Source of the DNA: Candidula unifasciata
Lineage: Eukaryota; Mollusca; Gastropoda; Stylommatophora; Geomitridae
Length of the DNA: 64,000 nucleotides
NCBI GenBank assembly: GCA_905116865.2
Contig: CAJHNH020000199.1
Span: 186,815-250,814 of the forward strand
Direction: 5' to 3'
The notes under the pieces are model-generated. The model searched no databases. It saw nothing but the letters and a program-made list of their open reading frames with translations, and was not told the origin of the DNA. Position 1 is the stretch's first letter. Each line of letters begins with the position of its first letter. Made by a program: the position numbers and the translations under genes. Positions 44,050 through 54,194 of the stretch are shown here, one piece after another.

Positions 44050-44340
44050 TATACATAGGGCATCCCCATAGATGCTCCGTCTCCCACAGCAACTGTCTTG
44101 AAGTGTAGATGCTGTTTCCGTCTATCCATGCCGTATCCAAACCTAATTTCTCGTTCACACATTCCTACACAAGATATATATCCTCGTGTCTTCTATCAGC
44201 ACTCGTTCACAAAAGTTCTTTAGAATGTCTTCTTTGTCCGGCATAAGTATTCCCAGTGCTATCGCATTAGTAGTCTTAAAATTCGCTGTGTCCTTCCCTT
44301 GCTCTCCTGCATTTCCTATCATATTAGGCCGGAAGTGCAA
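44050..44340 (-). pseudogene. RNase H C-terminal tail of a non-LTR retrotransposon
   Basis: On the minus strand a stretch reading roughly GASMGMPYVYDVDLSS lines up with HAWGCPMCKDVDC at 60670, but the cysteines are lost. The plus-strand bases 44208-44290 match the dispersed repeat at 31960-32045. Confidence 0.45.
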
Positions 44341-44465
44341 AGAGTGACCAACAGGAGCTACTGAGGTAGAAGTCCAACAGTTGATTCACGACAATTCGCT
44401 TCCTGATGATCTGATTATCTATTCAGGTGTTTCTGTATTGAGAGGGAAGATTAGTAGTAGCAGTA

Positions 44466-44560
44466 CATTTTACCCCACTAGAGCATCACATAAGCGATAA
44501 ACACCCGATAACACAAAGTGCCACCATGTGGATAAGGATCACTATGGAAAGGTCCAAGAA
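44466..44560 (+). repeat. Dispersed repeat family, one of three copies
   Basis: catcacataagcgataaaca, acacaaagtgccaccatgtg and gataaggatcac correspond to the sequence at 63930-64000 (+) and to the reverse complement of 50760-50865. Family unknown; all copies are short. Confidence 0.75.
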
Positions 44561-44769
44561 ACCAGGTTCAGCCATTTGGCCATATTTATGACCGAACTAT
44601 ACTGCGGCCCCTGGCTAGAGCCATGGTGGAGATTCAAATAACGAAAATTGCATCCGACAAGGGGATGATTAAATTCTAATAAAGAGAGGAAAGAGAAGTG
44701 CTTGGAGTTTCGTGGCAAAAGCCAGTGGAAAATCTTTAGGGCAGGACAGCCTGGCATATGATACCACAT

Positions 44770-45845
44770 CTAGCACGGAAGTGGAGGTGGAGGCGGTCAC
44801 TGAAGCTTGCCGATGGCTAGGGAACAAGATACAAACACAAGTCGTAATTGTAACGTGCTAAAAAAAAGTTAAGACATGATTGCTTCGAGCAGAATGGCAA
44901 GCTTCACTTGCAAGATCACGGGTAGTGAGTATACTTTAAATCTTTTCTCCAGGCGTGGTGGGGAATGAACAGGCAGACAGACTGGCTGGATCTGCACTTT
45001 TTCAGGGGACGTAGTCTGAGTCTGTGGAGTAGGAGGTTGAGGTTAGGGCCAGTTCTAGATATGGAGTCACATCGTGTAATATAGTACACACGTCATCGCC
45101 GAGGACAGCACTGAAGACAATACACCCCTAAAACATAAACTAGCCTGAGCAAGCATGAATGAAAGATCAACCATGGGCCTGACATCCTAATAAAAATCTC
45201 AAAATAACATGAAAAGCCTAAAGAAATACTTAAAAAGAGAACTTTTGAGCATGGTTGGAGGATAGACACAGCCCACTTACTACCTGATTGTCTTGGGGTG
45301 GCGGTGGAGCCGATAGAAAAAAAAGGCGGGTGTGGTGGGGGGGGTAAGTTTTTCCTTCAAAAGAATATAAATATGTGCCTGTGTACGAAGTTCCATAATC
45401 TGTAATAGCATTTAAGCATTTCCTTGTTTTGCAACTGATTGTGACTATGCGCTTTGCCACCTTGACACACGAGCCCGCTGGACACACGCTCGGGTGGACC
45501 AGCGGCCCCATGGACATAGAAGCCCTTTGCCTATCTGTGTATGTCAAGTGACCATTTACCTTTCATTCCTGTGTGTGGTCGTCGTCGGAGCCCATAACAC
45601 TGGTTTTGTCTAGGGACCCGTCTCCTGTTAAGACGGCTATGCTTTGCCGTTCCTTTTCATTCCATTCTACCAAAGGAAGTTACCAGGGGATCGGTCCGAC
45701 GCTCAGCACTCAAGGAAAAGGCGAGACGGATAAAAAAAATCAGACAGTTACTGGCGCCATCGGAATTGGAACTCTTCGCTTGCTGCTTAAGATAGGGACG
45801 GAACACTTATGGCAGTGTCCCGAGTGCTATGATGTCGATTCCTAA
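44770..45845 (+). pseudogene. RNase H remnants of a non-LTR retrotransposon
   Basis: At 44776-45000 the frame reads VEVEAVTEACRWLGNK, then AEWQASLARSR and GVVGNEQADRLAGSA, the middle and end of the RNase H domain. At 45690-45845 the matching tail occurs (QLLAPSELELFACCL, then HLWQCPECYDVDS). The 45045-45680 interval between is unrecognised, with a poly-G patch near 45337-45346. Same family as 10240-11730. Confidence 0.6.
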
Positions 45846-45862
45846 TTAAGCTTTCAAAATTC

Positions 45863-46114
45863 CATTCTACTAACTGGTTAGTTGCGTATCCTTTACAGGA
45901 CGTTGCAGAACCAACCCCAACAACCCCTGGCTGTTGTGTGCTTTCTCTAGGCAAATTTTCGTTCAGTATTTTGCCATTGCCTTCTGGGCGGTCGGCCCAC
46001 TGAAACCACTGTCGAAACCAACGCAAGGCGCATGGCCCGCAGCTGGGATCGAACCCGGCACCCCGGCATTACGAAGCGCATCGACTTAGCCACAGAGCCG
46101 ACATTCTACCAACT
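45863..46114 (-). repeat. SINE family A copy with 13-bp target duplication
   Basis: The SINE (45876-46101, minus strand) has a tRNA-like head (tctgtggctaagtcgatgcg, gggttcgatccc) and the family tail. It is flanked by cattctactaact (45863-45875) and cattctaccaact (46102-46114), 12 of 13 bases identical. Confidence 0.92.
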
Positions 46115-46178
46115 ACAACAACAAAATCTCAAGCACGTTCAGCCTGCTGTTTGCAGCGACTGCCAAATCCGAAATTGT

Positions 46179-46653
46179 GAGTATTTCGCGCGGGATCATA
46201 TCGATTTTATTGATGTCTTCCTGTAAAAAGAGCAGGTTAGACAAAAAATATGGATGAAATGGTTGATGAAGCCTAACTATGATTCTAGATGTTATCGTTC
46301 GTAGTGCAGTCATGTTGTGTTGGTTTGGAATGGTAGATGGGGGTCCGGTGTGTGCAGGTAACAGAACCCCCGACCACCGAACTCGAGTGCCGGCTCTGAC
46401 TTCACCAGGGTGTAGTCAGAGTTTAGCCTGAGACGAATCGTTCAGACAGGCAGTGCATGCGCACGCGATTCTGGCTACAGCCCTGCTCCGTGTTTTCTGG
46501 CTGCTCGTGGAGTTTTGGTGCATTCGCACTTGAGCGCCTTACATTGACACGAACCAGGTTCCTGTTTATGTGTTAGCCTTATTAAAAATAAAGAGCGGGC
46601 ATCCTTTGTCGAGACATAATTGCTTTCTCCCCTATTCTAGTTTACACCTAGCC
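46179..46653 (+). repeat. 475-bp direct repeat, copy 1
   Basis: It matches 47345-48063 (after removing the SINE there) along its whole length. It runs from gtatttcgcg to agtttacacctagcc. An aaaaataaagagcgggc stretch in it could be a polyadenylation signal. The pair, 691 bp apart, may be LTRs of a small non-autonomous element. Confidence 0.85.
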
Positions 46654-47344
46654 CCTGGGTGTTTTGTGGAACGTGCGATGGTTTATCCAAGACTTGCTTT
46701 ATTTATTATAGTTAAATTACAGGAGGCCTTGGTTTATCGCAGCCACAATCCGTTTAGGAAGACAACATATTTATACACAAATCCTCATACATGAAGAGAT
46801 TACGCCAATCTCCTTTAGTCCATGTACCAGCCGTACCAGGGCATCACAACAAAGACCAACTGAAATAAAGATTTTAACTGTGGGCCTAATTTGTTTTTTA
46901 GTAAATTTGCGTGTTTGTCACGGAGGAACTATCAAGAAAATGTGAGCATGTTTTGTTTAGAAAAGCCAGGAAAAATCCAGATACGCCAAAATTTGTCAGC
47001 TCAATATCTCAAGCCATCTCAATTTCAAACACGCCAAATTTGTGGAATCTGGAGTTTAAAAAAAAAAATATATGGCAACCCTGTCCCAGTGTTTTCTTCT
47101 GATGTTTTCCTCGAGGGTAATCCTTCATCCGGTTAATCCTCCTTATTATTGTGTCCTCCAAATTGTTCCAGTACCTGTTCCCTTCTAATGTGGTCGTGCA
47201 TATCTCGTTACAGACACAGCTAGTTCGTAACTATTATTTACATAACGTCCTTTCGGACCATCCTTTATAGTTTTAAAATTTTAAGTATCTTACTTTGCCA
47301 AAAGTTCTGAAAACAGTTTTTGGGTTTGGGATAGATTCTTAACT
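46654..47344. other. Interval between the 475-bp direct repeats
   Basis: 691 bases without a recognisable coding domain. If the repeats are LTRs this would be the non-coding interior. Confidence 0.5.
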
Positions 47345-48063
47345 GAATATTTCGCGTGGTTTCACATCAATTTGAAAGCTGTCTTCGTGTAATAGTCGGC
47401 TCTGTGGCTAAGTCGATGCGGACGCTTCGTAATGCCGGGGTGCCGGGTTCGATCCCAACTGCGCGCCATGCGCCTTGCGTTGGTTTCGACAGTGGTATCA
47501 GGGGGCCGACCGTCCAGGGACAATAGCAAACTACTGGACGTAAATTTACCTAGAGAAACCACACAACAGCCAGGGGCTGCTGGGGTTGGTTCTGCAACAT
47601 CATGTAAAGGATACACAACTAAATAACCTTTGTGTAATAAGAGCAGATTAGGCACAAAATGTGGCTGAAATAGTTGATGAAATTGTAACTATGATTCTAG
47701 ACGTTATCGTTCGTAGTGCGGTCAGGTTGTGGTGGTTTGGAATAGTGATTGGGGTCTGGTATGTGCAGGTAACAGAACCCCCAAACACCGAACTCGAGTG
47801 CCGGCTCTGACTTCACCAGGGTGTAGTAAGAGTTTACCCTGAGACGAATCGTTCAGACAGGCAGTGCATGCGCACGCGATTCTGGCTACAGCCCTACTGC
47901 GTGTTTTCTGGCTGCTCGTGGAGTTTTGGTGCATTCGCACTTGAGCACCTTACATTGACACGAGCCAGGTTCCTGTTTATGTGTTAGCCTTATTAAAAAT
48001 AAAAGCGGGCTTTCTTTGTCGAGACATAATTGCTTTCTCCCCTGTTCTAGTTTACACCTAGCC
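47345..48063 (+). repeat. 475-bp direct repeat, copy 2, split by a SINE
   Basis: It has the same sequence as 46179-46653 with moderate substitutions. A SINE of family A (47395-47627 plus duplication) interrupts it after gtcttcgtgtaata. Without the insertion the copy is 474 bases, one base shorter than copy 1. Confidence 0.85.
47383..47639 (+). repeat. SINE family A copy with 12-bp target duplication
   Basis: A full-length plus-strand copy. It has head gtcggctctgtggctaagtc with B box gggttcgatccc, the central ggtttcgacagtggtatc, and tail ctactggacgtaaatttacc ending in aactaaataa. It is flanked by cttcgtgtaata (47383-47394) and ctttgtgtaata (47628-47639), 11 of 12 identical. The best reference copy in the window, about 233 bp. 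Confidence 0.94.
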
Positions 48064-48559
48064 TCAAAATTCTTGTGGAAAAGTTGTTTAAATACTAGTA
48101 AACAATACATGCATAAGCGGGAGACCCATGTTCGAATCCTTAATATCCGGGAAGTCACTGGTCATCAAATGTTCGATGAAGTCGGATGTGTCGACCAAAA
48201 GGTGCAAATATCGCAGCTTTGTTGTAAACGAACACAGCGCATTTCGTTCACTCAGACGGAAAAACAAAGAAGAGGGATTCTCAGTAAGGTATGAGGATTT
48301 CTTTCTTCTTTCCGGAGCAAAAATAGAATCCTAAGCTGCACAGTCCGTGTCGACAGCACTAGCCATTGGACCCGAAACCCTCAGGCTTAAAAACTCCCTG
48401 TTTACACTGCAACAGATGCCAATAGAGGCAGCCATGGCAGTTGATTAATGAAGGCACAAACACACGGAGTTTGTAGTAGCTGTTGTTAGGTTGGTCATGC
48501 ATTTGATTGTTCGATTACAGTTGTGGTATTTATTTTTTAGTTATACCGCTTGCAGTGGC
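48064..48559. other. No recognised feature
   Basis: No gene or repeat family recognised. Confidence 0.5.
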
Positions 48560-49680
48560 TTAAATTGAAAAATGCAGAGAATACAACGTAGATCTTCATG
48601 CCTGTTTCATTCATTATAGCAAGGCATTTGATTGTGTCTAACATCAGAAACTGGACTATTATGAGAAGTATAGGGTTTCCAGCGCATTTAGTGCATTTAA
48701 TTGAAAATCTTTATCATGAACAACAAGAAGCCATCAGAGCAGCTGGTGAAACATTGGACTGGTTCGAGGTGCAAAAAAGAGTGAGGCAGGGGTGCATTCT
48801 CTCACCATACCTATTTAATATATACGCAGAAAATATAATGAGAAATGTCAAAAATGACAAGACTGGTGCCAGGTATGATCCGCTCAAAATTGGTGGCAAC
48901 CCTATTCCGGAACTTCGCTACGCAGATGACACAGTCCTCTTTTTGAACAGCGTAAAGAGAATATAAAATTTAATATTGTCTGTCTAGAGGCACAGTGAAG
49001 ATCAAAATCCGTTCTTAAATTTAATGAAAACGAAAATAATGTCCACGGATAAAATTGGTTGCCACCCAAAAATAAATAAATGACGAAGACAATGATATTG
49101 TCACAAACTTTGAATATCTAGGCTCTATAATAAATAGCAATGGAGACTGATTGACAGAAATTAAAAAGGAGGATGGCCATAGCAATGCAAAGAATAAACA
49201 GTGTTAAAAGTTTATGGTGCACCAGCAAGGAGATCAAAATGAAAATTTTGAGAGCATGTATCTTCCCTATGGCAACATACGGATGTGAGTCGTGGACTAT
49301 CTCCTAGGCCTTAAGAAAGAGAATAGGGGCTTTTGAGCTGAAATGCTATAGAAAGATTCTCAGAATATCTTGGGCAAAGGAAGGGAGAAATACTGACATC
49401 TTGAAAGATCTGAACATCAAGGAAGATTGGCTGATAAACAGCATCCTGTCTCGGAAGCTGAAATATTTTGATCATATAAACGGCCACGACGGACTGGAAA
49501 AAAATGATAGCAGAAGACATAGTACTAAAAAGGAGGAGCAGGATCCGACCAACACGAAGATATAAGTGACTCCTTGAGTATGGCAGTTCATTAGGCGGGA
49601 GAGCTGGCGAGAGACAGAGTTTCTTTCAAGCAGACCCTGATGAGAGCGACGTTCTGTAAATGACCTGCTATATAATGATG
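48560..49680 (+). pseudogene. RTE-like reverse transcriptase remnant
   Basis: It starts in one frame with YNVDLHACFIHYSKAFDCV (the DFxKAFD block) and shifts at about 48650 to MRSIGFPAHLVHLIENLYHE, VRQGCILSPYLFNIYAENIM and LRYADDTVLF, so the catalytic YADD is kept (48918-48932). After stops come NFEYLGSIINSNGD (about 49100) and the thumb and C-terminal region up to 49660, then the short tail atgatgatgatg. The style of the blocks (GCILSPYLFNxYAExIMR) is that of RTE/BovB-type elements. Several frameshifts make it non-functional. Confidence 0.8.
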
Positions 49681-49684
49681 ATGA

Positions 49685-50180
49685 TGTGCTAAAAGTTGTG
49701 GTTTATTGTCCCAATCTGCGTGATCTTGTCGCTCTGTGCATGTCTGCGTCCTCCATCTTGGTCCTGTGGTTCAGAGGAGGGTTCTGGCTTTCGTGTCTAG
49801 GGCCCAGGGCAGAGGTTTTCAAACAAGAGTACCGCGGCGGGGACATTGTTTTACAACTCACCTGATATCTAATCCAACAAAGGCACACTATCAATGTAGA
49901 CAGCTGTTGTTTTTTTTTTTTTTATCCAATGTGACACAACTGCAGATTTTAGAAATGATTTTCTAGGCTAAGCATTCGCCATGCCGCTGTATTCATAGAC
50001 GATGCTTATTTCTATTCTGCCGCCTCCCTTTTTTCTCTCTCCCTCTTTCTCACTGGGGTCAGATGATCACTAACACCTCCCATAGATAACCGATTAAAGA
50101 AGAGGATGAAGATGATGATGGTGACAAATGTTAAGTCCAACCTGTTACTGGAATAATCAGTATTCAGAGTAATCTATACT
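49685..50180. other. No recognised feature
   Basis: A poly-T run (49908-49923) and a gat-rich patch near 50102-50118. No gene. Confidence 0.5.
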
Positions 50181-50391
50181 GTAAAATCGGTCCTATTTAC
50201 GTTTCCTGGCCCAAACATAGCGTAATCGGACTTTCACAGGCTCGTCTACGTCAGAGGGGTGTCAAGTGTTTTTGTCTTGTCTTGTACATCAGTGCAACAT
50301 GACACTCCTCTGACGTAGGCAATCCCGACCAAGCATGAATGAAAGGCCAACCAGTGTGTTGGGCTGGGAAACCTAAATAGGACCGTAAAAT
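50181..50391. mobile_element. Fold-back MITE-like element with 7-bp target duplication
   Basis: The left arm 50189-50267 and right arm 50301-50384 are imperfect inverted repeats: ggtcctattta at one end pairs with taaataggacc at the other, and the inner 19 bases ctacgtcagaggggtgtca pair with tgacactcctctgacgtag with one mismatch. The loop is about 33 bases. gtaaaat flanks both sides (50181-50187, 50385-50391). Total about 197 bp, no coding capacity. A diverged piece of the right arm (caagcatgaatgaaag) recurs near 45157. Confidence 0.8.
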
Positions 50392-50754
50392 ATGTTAGGG
50401 TGGGTGGAGTAAGAGAGAAAGAAAATGAATGTCTTTTGTTTTGCTCGAAGAACTTTTGTGTGGATTCAGTGCAAATTGTTTTTTTTTTTTTTTTAACGAA
50501 AGGGAAATTAGGCATGAAATGGTCAGTATGTCACATTTATCGCAGTTGTGTACCCTTTTACATATCTGTGGAAAAAATATATATATATATATACAGTTAC
50601 ACTGTTAGAGCTGCACACCATTCTGTTATCAGTTAGTAACTGGTAGCTCTCACACGTTACAGTCTTGAACGACTGGCGCCCCCTTGTGGGATGCAGTTTT
50701 TCATTATTTTGAAGCCCCACCTCGGCTGTTGCTGGAGGCCCTAAAATAACCTAA

Positions 50755-50865
50755 CGGTTGAACAGGATCTGTCCACGTGTGATCCTCATCCGCATGGTGG
50801 CACTTTGTGTCACCAAGTTTTATCGCTTTGTGTGATGTCCTGGTGGGGTAAAATTGACTTACTTA
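50755..50865 (-). repeat. Dispersed repeat family copy
   Basis: The reverse complement matches 44466-44560 and 63918-64000 (ccaggacatcacacaaagcg, gtgccaccatgcggatgagg). Confidence 0.75.
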
Positions 50866-50867
50866 CT

Positions 50868-51018
50868 GGCGTAAACATACAGAAAGCATTTGTTTTGCTA
50901 CGTTTCTGACATAACCTGGCCTAAACATACAGAAAGCATTTGTTTTTCTACGTTTCTGACATAAACTGGCCTAAACATACAGAAAGCATTTGTTTTGCTA
51001 CGTTTCTGACATAACCTG
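50868..51018. repeat. 50-bp tandem repeat, three copies
   Basis: taaacatacagaaagcattt, tgttttgctacgtttctgac and ataacctggc repeat at 50872, 50922 and 50972. Confidence 0.95.
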
Positions 51019-51143
51019 AGTGGTACATTTGTGAGAAAAACAAAACAATAATAATAAATAGTAATATGATTTTTCTTTGGCAAAGGAAATTGTTAGTATT
51101 GGTTACAGCTATAACGTGCACATCTCACCACTGATGTATTACC

Positions 51144-52030
51144 ATTAAATATATCAACCAGTTATAACATCAACCAATGAATATGTTTGCCAATCATCAT
51201 ATCAACCAATCAGTATATCAGCCAATCATCACATTAGCCAATCTTTTCATCTACTAATTGATTTATCCACTATTTATCACATTAGCCAATCTTTACATCT
51301 ACTAATTGATTTATCCACTATTTATCACATTAGCCAATCATCACATCAACCAGTCATCACATTAACTAATCATCACATCAACCAATATAAACCACTCATC
51401 ACATCAACCAACCAACATGACCGATGAAAAAATCAGCCAGGCATCACATCAACCAATATAAACCAGTCATCACATCAACCAATATAAACCAGTCATCACA
51501 TCAACCAATATAAACCAGTCATCACATCAACCAATGTAAACCACTTATCACATCAACCAACCAACATGACCGATGAAAAAATCAGCCAGGCATCACATCT
51601 GCCATACGCTATATCAGCTAATCATCACATTAACCAATAATCACATTAACAAATCAACATATCAGCCAATCAACATATCAGCCAATCAACATATCAGCCC
51701 ATCAACATATCAGCCAATCAACATATCAGCCAATCAACATATCAGCCAATCAACATATCAGCCAATCAACATATCAGCCAATCAACATATCAGCCAATCA
51801 ACATATCAGCCAATCAACATATCAGCCAATCATCACATCAATTAATCATCACATCCACTAATCATCACGACCATCAATCATTACATTACCCAATCACCAC
51901 AACAACTAATCCCCCACCCATTTCCCCACCCCTTAAAAATTACATCAAATAATCATCATATCAGTCATCACATCAAGCAGTCATCGCACCCACCAACCAT
52001 CACAAAAATTGTTAATCAGTCCATTAACCA
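51144..52030. repeat. 16-bp tandem repeat (caatcaacatatcagc) and derivatives
   Basis: It is homogeneous at 51655-51835 (about eleven copies) and degenerate on both sides as caaccaatcatcacat-type units. It ends about 100 bases before the P450 exon 2 acceptor. A 51330-51600 segment contains a larger duplicated block (acatgaccgatgaaaaaatc twice). Confidence 0.92.
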
Positions 52031-52133
52031 ACCCATCAATCCAGCCATGGATATCATTATTATTCTGTCTTCCTCGAACACTATTTCCTATGTATATACA
52101 TCTGTATCTACCCTGTTTCTTGTTTGCTTACAG

Positions 52134-53595
52134 ATATGGCAAACAACCCTATGGCTTGTGGGAGAGGCTCGGTGTACCAGGTCCCAAACCGTCAATCTTT
52201 CTTGGAAATATTCCAGATTTGTATGGTTCCCAAACGGCCAAGGTGACTTATGCCAACTGGCAAGCCAAATATGGACGGACCTATGGGGCTTATTACTTTC
52301 GTAAACCAGCGCTTGTCACAACCGATCCAGAACTCATCAAACAGGTGCTGATCAAAGACTTCGCCAACTTCAGGGATAGGTTTTCTCAGGATGATGATGC
52401 TATGATCAATAATCAAGTTGATACTGGAATATTTTTTACCAAAGGTGAAACATGGAAAAGAATTCGGGCACTGTTCTCTCCATCGTTCAGTATCACAAAG
52501 ATCAAGGCAATGACTAATGTTATCAACAACAGTGCTAAACGATTGGGCCAGCATGTGTTAGAAAGTGCCAAGAAAGGAGTTCCTTTGGATGCGAAGCTTC
52601 TTTTTGGTGCCTTTGCAATGGACGTGGTTACAAGCACAGGTTTCAGCATCGATGTGGATTCCCTGAAAAATCTGGACGAGCCGTTCACAAAACATGGCAG
52701 AAGTTTATTTATCTACAAGAAATCAATCAAGCTTGTATCCCTTCTAGGATGCTCATTTCCAATGATTGCTCGTCCCGTTGCTAGAATTTTAAACAGTGGG
52801 TTTTTTAAGACAGAAGACATGGAATTTTTCAACGCAAGCATCAGAAGAATGATAGACGACAGGAGAAGTGAACCTGATAACGTTAAACGAGTTGATTTTC
52901 TACAGCTTCTCATTGATGTCATGGATCGCAACCCAGAAGATGCCCAAACATCTGGACAACTAAAGAAGGAGGAGGTTGTTGCTCAGGGCATCATGCTATT
53001 TATAGCTGGATATGAGACAGCTTCGAGCACTCTACAGTTTCTCTGTTATGAACTGACCAGGCACCCAGAAATACAAGACAAGCTGGTGGCAGAAATTGGT
53101 AAAGTCATTGGAGATCAGGAACCCAGTTACGATGCATGTTTAAATCTGAAATATACTGACGCGGTAATCAATGAAACATTGAGAATGTACCCCCCTCTGT
53201 CCGTTCTTACTCGAGAAAATGAAAAAGCTACAACACTTAATGGAATCAGTCTGCCACCAAGAACTGGGATTGCATTCCCACTGTACCTCCTTGGGCGAGA
53301 TCCAGAATTTTGGGAAAACCCTGATGACTTTAACCCAGATAGATTCATTGAAGAGAACGATACTCCACACATTGACCCTTTTGCCTTTATTCCTTTTGGT
53401 GCTGGACCTAGGATCTGTGTGGGTATGAAGCTGGGTATTCTAGAGATGAAACTAGCCTTAATCCACGTTCTGCAGAGGGTGGTTCTCACGAAGGCGACCC
53501 CAGATAAGCTCCACATTATAGACTTCACAGCCATCCTACAGCCAGCGGAACCAATCATGATACACGCCACACCCCGGGAGACAGCTAGTGAGTGA
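52134..53595 (+). CDS. CYP3A-like cytochrome P450, exon 2 (entire catalytic body)
   Basis: One intronless exon encodes 486 residues after a split codon. Numbering assumes the 36579 anchor exon, giving 513 residues, close to the roughly 500 of CYP3 enzymes. It begins YGKQPYG, then the proline hinge VPGPKP, ETWKRIRALFSPSF (helix C WxxxR), the I-helix AGYETASS (318-325), the K-helix ETLR (374-377), FNPDRF (426-431) and the heme loop FGAGPRICVG with Cys455. All conserved catalytic elements are present, so a functional ER-membrane monooxygenase is expected; the substrate cannot be read from sequence. The acceptor ttgcttacag precedes it. The codons open upstream (52009-52131) are intronic repeat. 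CYP3A genes of vertebrates have a dozen introns in this region, here none. Thromboxane synthase (CYP5) is the nearest alternative family. Confidence 0.95.
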
Positions 53596-53819
53596 CAGGC
53601 TTCACAGCTCACATTGATTCTTGTATTGTTTGTGAGTGTTTGGTCATGACACACAATGGATAAACATGAATTTGGGTATAAGTGTGGGTGTATATATAGA
53701 GTAAAAGAAGTATAAGTAAAATCGTTTTTTACTTTTATAACTCTTTCAGACAGTCCTGGGGGTGGATATGGCATTGTTTGTACCTTTCCTTCAGGCAGAC
53801 CGTGATGAGAGCGAGTTTT
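53596..53819. other. 3' flank of P450 gene 1
   Basis: No AATAAA within 200 bases of the stop. A short fragment ggcagaccgtgatgagagcg (about 53793-53812) matches the 3' end region of the RTE-like copy at 49640. Confidence 0.55.
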
Positions 53820-54190
53820 TTAACTGATTTCTGGATGAATCTTCTTTCTTATTCTTCTCATAATTATTCTCAGTAACATGATTGTCACATGAATTCTAAG
53901 ACTTATGATATGAAAGTCTTCACATTTTAAAGTGCCTGGTTTCTTTGGGAAAGCATTAGATTTAGAAGTCAATAGGTCATTAGGAATGTGCCCACTATTA
54001 TTGATGTCATTTAACAGTGTTGTTATTATTTCAGTTCCAAAATATCTCAAAGTTTCAATTTCTCCCAAGTGTGATGTTGTCTGGCCCAGGTGCCTTTCCT
54101 TTTATCTTATGTGATGCAATGCTACTTCAACTTCTGTAGCGAGTATTGGAGGGCCTTCATTATTGTCCTGCAAATATACTTCTGGACTAT
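53820..54190 (-). pseudogene. Inverted 5' segment of a non-LTR retrotransposon (RT N-terminus)
   Basis: On the minus strand the frame reads GEIETLRYFGTEIITTLLND, then PNDLLTSKSNAFPKKPGTLK and RIHVTIMLLRIIMRRIRKKI. These are the first blocks of the reverse transcriptase domain (the LPKKPG block and the following ISL-HVTK-LLRII block). The 3' part of the same kind of element follows immediately on the opposite strand. Confidence 0.75.
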
Positions 54191-54194
54191 TATT

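Larger units (their letters stand above)
36659..52133 (+). other. Inferred 15.5-kb intron of P450 gene 1
   Basis: It is bounded by gtaagtttgcc (donor, 36659) and ttgtttgcttacag (acceptor, 52133), with a pyrimidine-rich stretch before the AG. It contains the 52-bp array, an 18-bp array, at least two reverse transcriptase remnants, RNase H remnants, two SINE family A insertions, a fold-back element and a 16-bp array near the acceptor. No P450 coding sequence lies inside it. Confidence 0.65.

Noticed and set aside
52009..52131. N-terminal 41 codons of the open frame leading into the P450 body
   Set aside because: They lie in the intronic repeat before a good acceptor. The hydrophobic look is accidental, and a better anchor exon exists at 36579.
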